A DNA stretch of 9,165 nt from Planctomycetales bacterium (GTDB lineage: Bacteria > Planctomycetota > Phycisphaerae > SM23-33): assembly GCA_030592655.1 (NCBI GenBank), contig JAUVIQ010000123.1, positions 1-9,165 on the forward strand. The letters are read 5' to 3'. The first letter of the stretch is position 1. Every line of letters begins with the position of its first letter. The notes beneath the pieces are model-generated. The model was not told the DNA's origin. It saw only the letters and a list, made by a program, of their open reading frames with translations, and made no database searches. Shown in pieces: positions 6,075 through 9,165 of the stretch. The position numbers and the translations under genes are program-made.

Positions 6075-9000
6075 ATGGAAAAAAATTACGAACCCGAACA
6101 AGTTGAATCCGCTGTTTATCAGCGTTGGACCGAAGCCGGCGCGTTCGCCGCCGATGCCGCCGGCGGAGCGAATACTTACTGTATCGTCATCCCTCCGCCG
6201 AACGTAACCGCCCCTCTGCACCTGGGCCATGCGCTCAATAATACGCTGCAGGACATTCTCATCCGCTACAAGCGAATGACCGGAGCCGATACGCTCTGGA
6301 TGCCCGGCTGCGACCACGCCGGAATCGCCACGCAGACCGTCGTGGAAAAACGCATTTTGGCTCAAGAGGGCAAACGACGTACCGACTTCGCGCGAGATGA
6401 TTTCATCGCCCGCATCCAGGCGTGGAAAGACCAATACGAGGTCCAGATTATCGCCCAACTCAAAGCAATGGGCTGCTCGTGCGACTGGGACCGAACGCGA
6501 TTCACAATGGACGACGTCTGCGCGAAAGCCGTCCGCGAAGCCTTCTTCAAACTCTTCGCCGACGGGCTTATCTATCGCGGCAAACGCCTGGTCAACTGGG
6601 ACCCCGCCACCCAGACCGTCCTTGCCGACGACGAAGTCGAACACGAAACCGTCCAGGGACATTTCTGGTATATGAAATACCCGCTGGCCGAATCTGTAGA
6701 AATTGAAGGCAAAACCATTGAGCACATTACCATCGCCACGACCCGGCCGGAGACGATGCTCGGCGATACAGCCGTAGCTATGAACCCAACCGACCCGCGA
6801 GCGAAATACCTCATCGGCAAAAAAGTCCGCCTGCCGCTGGTCGGGCGAATTATCCCCATCATCGCCGATGAGCACGTCGTCCTGCCCGACCCCGAAAGCG
6901 ACGACGAAAAGGCCAGGTTCTCCACCGGCTTCCTGAAGGTTACGCCCGCACACGACCCGGACGACTGGCAGATTGGCCAGAGGCATGACCTGCCCATCAT
7001 AAACGTCATGGCCCCCGACGGCACGATATCAGACAAATTCGGCTGGGATGATGCAGCCGGCAGCGACGCCGAGCAACTGCTCGAAATGGACCGTTTCGAG
7101 GCCCGCGAAGCCATCGTCGAATGGTTCCGCACCGAAAACCTCCTCGAAGACGTCCGCGAATACACCCACGAGGTCGGCCACAGTTACCGCTCGCACGTGC
7201 CTATCGAGCCGTACCTGTCAGACCAGTGGTACATCGCAGTTAAAAAAAGTAGCACGGGCGTCTCGCCCGTGCAGCCCGACACGGGCGAGACGCCCGTGCT
7301 ACAGGGAACGGACATTCCCGTCGATTCCCTCGCAGGCCTGGCGCTCAAACCCCTGCTCGACGGACGGGTGAAATTCACGCCGGAGCGATACGCAAAGACC
7401 TATCAATCCTGGTTGGAAAACCTCCGCGACTGGCCCATATCAAGACAACTGTGGTGGGGACATAGGATACCGATTTGGTCTCGTCAGATGTCGCGGGCGG
7501 AATGGGGGGCGTGGATTGAGAAGGACCATCACGCATCTGTTTTGATTGGTAGTGCGAGGAACGATATCTCTGTACGAGTGGTCTGTGAAGATGGACGGAG
7601 TTATGGTGTCGCAGGGTGCAACGACGACTACGAAACGGCACTTGAACTGAGAGACGCTACGGACCCCGATGAGAAGATGACTTGGTATGTGTGCCTTCGC
7701 GATGAGAACGCGGAGGAACCGATGGCCAAGCCTGCAATGATTCGACAATGGCTCGAGGACAACGGTTTCATCCGCGACCCGGACGTTCTGGATACGTGGT
7801 TCTCATCTGCATTGTGGCCGATTTCTACTATGGGTTGGCCTGAGGAGACTGACCTTCTCAAGGCCTTTTATCCGACTGACCTGCTTTGCACTGCGCGTGA
7901 GATTATTACGCTATGGGTCAGCCGGATGGTTATGTTTGGGCAGTATTTCCGGGGCGATATTCCGTTTTCGCAGGTCTATATCCACGCGATGATTCAGGAC
8001 GGTTCGGGGCGAAAAATGTCCAAGAGCCTCGGCAACGGGATCGACCCGCTGGACATAATCGCTTCGCACGGAGCCGACGCAATGCGTTTCACGCTGGCGA
8101 GTATGACCACCGAGACGCAGGACGTCCGCATGCCGGTCGAGGAGATGACGCTTCCCGACGGCAGGGTCGCCAACACCAGCCCGAAATTCGACATCGGGCG
8201 GAACTTCTGCAACAAACTCTGGAACGCCTCGCGCTTCGCAATGATGAACCTCGAAGCGATGCCCGCATGGAGCGAAATTCACCCGCGCGAAAACCTTTCC
8301 GACCGTTGGATTATAAGCCGTCTGAACGCGACGGTCCGCGACGCGACGGCTGCTCTGGACGCCTTCCGCTTCAACGACCTTGCCGACGTGCTTTACCGCT
8401 TCATGTGGGGCGATTTCTGCGATTGGTATCTGGAGATCGCCAAGATTCGCATCAACGCAGGTGAATCCGCGCCAAAGGCGGTTCTCGCCCACTGCCTCGA
8501 CGTCCTGCTTCGCCTGCTGCATCCGATTGTCCCGTTCATCACCGAGCGGATATGGTCGCAGTTGAACGAGGTCGTCCCCAATCGAGGCCCCGGCGACTCG
8601 CCGGCTGAAGAGATGCTCATCCGCGCCCAATGGCACCATGCCGATGCAGCCATGATTGACGCCGCTGCCGAGGCGGATTTTGAGTTCTATCGTGAGGCTG
8701 TTCGCGGCGTGCGGAACCTCCGTGCGGAGCACAACGTCCCGCCGAAGCAGAAAATCGAGATTTCCTTCAGCCCCGAAAGCAATCCCGGTGAGATTATTAT
8801 GGATAATCGGGCGTTATTTGAATCGCAGGCTTTCGTCGAGGTGATATCGGCCGGTTCGGAGGCCAGTCGGAGCGACGCGGGGACTTTCACTATCGGCGGG
8901 ACGCCGTTTTACGTATTGGGTGTGATTGACACCGAGGCAGAACGCGTTCGACTTACAAAGCAGGCCGAGACAATCCAAAACGGCATCACGGCCATTGAAA

Positions 9001-9131
9001 AGAAACTCGCCAACGAGAAATTCCTCGCCAACGCCCCTGCCGAAGTCGTCAGCCGCGAGCGAGAGCGTCTCAATGCGCTGAAGCGCGACTTCGAAACCGT
9101 TACAAACTCGCTTGAATCACTGATTAAATAG
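6075..9131 (+). CDS. valS: Valyl-tRNA synthetase, with in-frame repeat insertion
   Basis: Class Ia synthetase that charges tRNA-Val. It has 1018 aa; 860-950 is usual. Parts: HIGH motif as HLGH (49-52) after PPPNVTAP; CP1 editing domain (about 200-385, with TTRPETMLGDTAVA and the HDPDDW motif); catalytic half with DWPISRQLWWGHRIP and DVLDTWFSSALWP; KMSKS (647-651); anticodon-binding helical domain (about 735-890); C-terminal coiled coil (about 950-1018). Two oddities: residues 392-410 (STGVSPVQPDTGETPVLQ) are encoded by a palindromic repeat, and residues about 469-568 replace the usual short Cys-containing segment with a longer one lacking CxxC pairs. The ATG at 6075 lies 2 nt past the cimA stop. 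A GTG at 6069 overlaps that stop by 4 nt and has AGGA (6059-6062) 6 nt upstream, so a start two codons earlier is possible. The same frame stays open far upstream inside cimA, but the protein sequence there is not synthetase. Confidence 0.93.
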   Translation: MEKNYEPEQVESAVYQRWTEAGAFAADAAGGANTYCIVIPPPNVTAPLHLGHALNNTLQDILIRYKRMTGADTLWMPGCDHAGIATQTVVEKRILAQEGKRRTDFARDDFIARIQAWKDQYEVQIIAQLKAMGCSCDWDRTRFTMDDVCAKAVREAFFKLFADGLIYRGKRLVNWDPATQTVLADDEVEHETVQGHFWYMKYPLAESVEIEGKTIEHITIATTRPETMLGDTAVAMNPTDPRAKYLIGKKVRLPLVGRIIPIIADEHVVLPDPESDDEKARFSTGFLKVTPAHDPDDWQIGQRHDLPIINVMAPDGTISDKFGWDDAAGSDAEQLLEMDRFEAREAIVEWFRTENLLEDVREYTHEVGHSYRSHVPIEPYLSDQWYIAVKKSSTGVSPVQPDTGETPVLQGTDIPVDSLAGLALKPLLDGRVKFTPERYAKTYQSWLENLRDWPISRQLWWGHRIPIWSRQMSRAEWGAWIEKDHHASVLIGSARNDISVRVVCEDGRSYGVAGCNDDYETALELRDATDPDEKMTWYVCLRDENAEEPMAKPAMIRQWLEDNGFIRDPDVLDTWFSSALWPISTMGWPEETDLLKAFYPTDLLCTAREIITLWVSRMVMFGQYFRGDIPFSQVYIHAMIQDGSGRKMSKSLGNGIDPLDIIASHGADAMRFTLASMTTETQDVRMPVEEMTLPDGRVANTSPKFDIGRNFCNKLWNASRFAMMNLEAMPAWSEIHPRENLSDRWIISRLNATVRDATAALDAFRFNDLADVLYRFMWGDFCDWYLEIAKIRINAGESAPKAVLAHCLDVLLRLLHPIVPFITERIWSQLNEVVPNRGPGDSPAEEMLIRAQWHHADAAMIDAAAEADFEFYREAVRGVRNLRAEHNVPPKQKIEISFSPESNPGEIIMDNRALFESQAFVEVISAGSEASRSDAGTFTIGGTPFYVLGVIDTEAERVRLTKQAETIQNGITAIEKKLANEKFLANAPAEVVSRERERLNALKRDFETVTNSLESLIK
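7249..7302. repeat. Perfect 23-bp inverted repeat (REPIN-like) inside valS
   Basis: Arms 7249-7271 and 7280-7302 are exact reverse complements, separated by 8 nt (7272-7279). Each arm contains its own 8-bp hairpin CACGGGCG/CGCCCGTG with a 3-nt loop (TCT in the left arm, AGA in the right). The element is read in frame as residues 392-410 of valyl-tRNA synthetase and introduces no stop. It shares the CACGGGC...GCCCGTG core with the intergenic hairpin at 249-268, which suggests one repeat family. Confidence 0.9.
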
Positions 9132-9151
9132 GGGACACCATACCTATTTTT
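9126..9151 (+). terminator. Possible weak terminator overlapping the valS stop
   Basis: AAATAGG (9126-9132, containing the TAG stop) can pair with CCTATTT (9143-9149) around a 10-nt loop, and the right arm runs into TTTTT. The stem is only 7 bp and AT-rich, so it would be a poor terminator. The motif GGGGACACC just after the stop also reminds me of sequences near REP-associated transposase loci. The window ends too soon to decide. Confidence 0.25.
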
Positions 9152-9165
9152 GCCTTTCCCAATCA

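Noticed and set aside
5850..6986. 378-codon open frame on the minus strand across the cimA-valS junction
   Set aside because: It is antisense to two well-supported genes, shows no recognisable motif, and is explained by the C-rich third positions of valS.
7911..8732. 273-codon minus-strand open frame within valS
   Set aside because: Antisense shadow of the conserved KMSKS and anticodon-binding regions, with no domain signature.

Overview
The window looks like part of a diderm bacterial chromosome, most likely from the Planctomycetota (Phycisphaerae-like). This assignment is an inference. It rests on a long LptD-type outer-membrane protein with a basic linker, a uroporphyrinogen-decarboxylase-like N-terminus of a type I associate with that phylum, and GC-rich hairpin repeats, one of which lies in frame inside an essential tRNA synthetase gene. 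No gene is foreign enough to suggest a phage or plasmid.

Layout: positions 1-317 carry no complete gene. They hold a 25-bp-period direct repeat that may be a transposon end (56-103), then a nested four-hairpin REPIN-like element (107-277) and a weak terminator-like hairpin for the gene that follows. A minus-strand gene (3197 to 318) encodes an LptD/OstA family LPS-assembly outer-membrane protein and is served by a near-consensus sigma70 promoter at 3246-3273. Divergent from it, on the plus strand, are a small metallo-beta-lactamase-fold hydrolase (3409-4053) and, 25 nt later, the first ~80 codons of a uroporphyrinogen-decarboxylase-like gene (4079-4348), cut short next to two back-to-back perfect hairpins (4330-4377). 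After a repeat-rich AT tract come citramalate synthase (cimA, 4480-6072) and valyl-tRNA synthetase (valS, 6075-9131), tightly packed and probably translationally coupled.

How the genes fit together: cimA makes citramalate from pyruvate and acetyl-CoA, the threonine-independent entry to isoleucine synthesis. valS charges tRNA-Val and must reject isosteric or related amino acids, so the pair forms a branched-chain amino-acid unit. lptD is an envelope-biogenesis gene. The MBL hydrolase and the decarboxylase remnant look like a separate short operon, now decayed.

The most interesting signals are repeats rather than a new gene system. One is a perfect 23-bp inverted repeat inserted in frame in valS. 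Another is an intergenic nested hairpin array whose outer copies differ by a compensatory base-pair change. A third is a hairpin pair at the break point of the truncated gene. I see no defence system, CRISPR array, RNA gene or biosynthetic cluster here.
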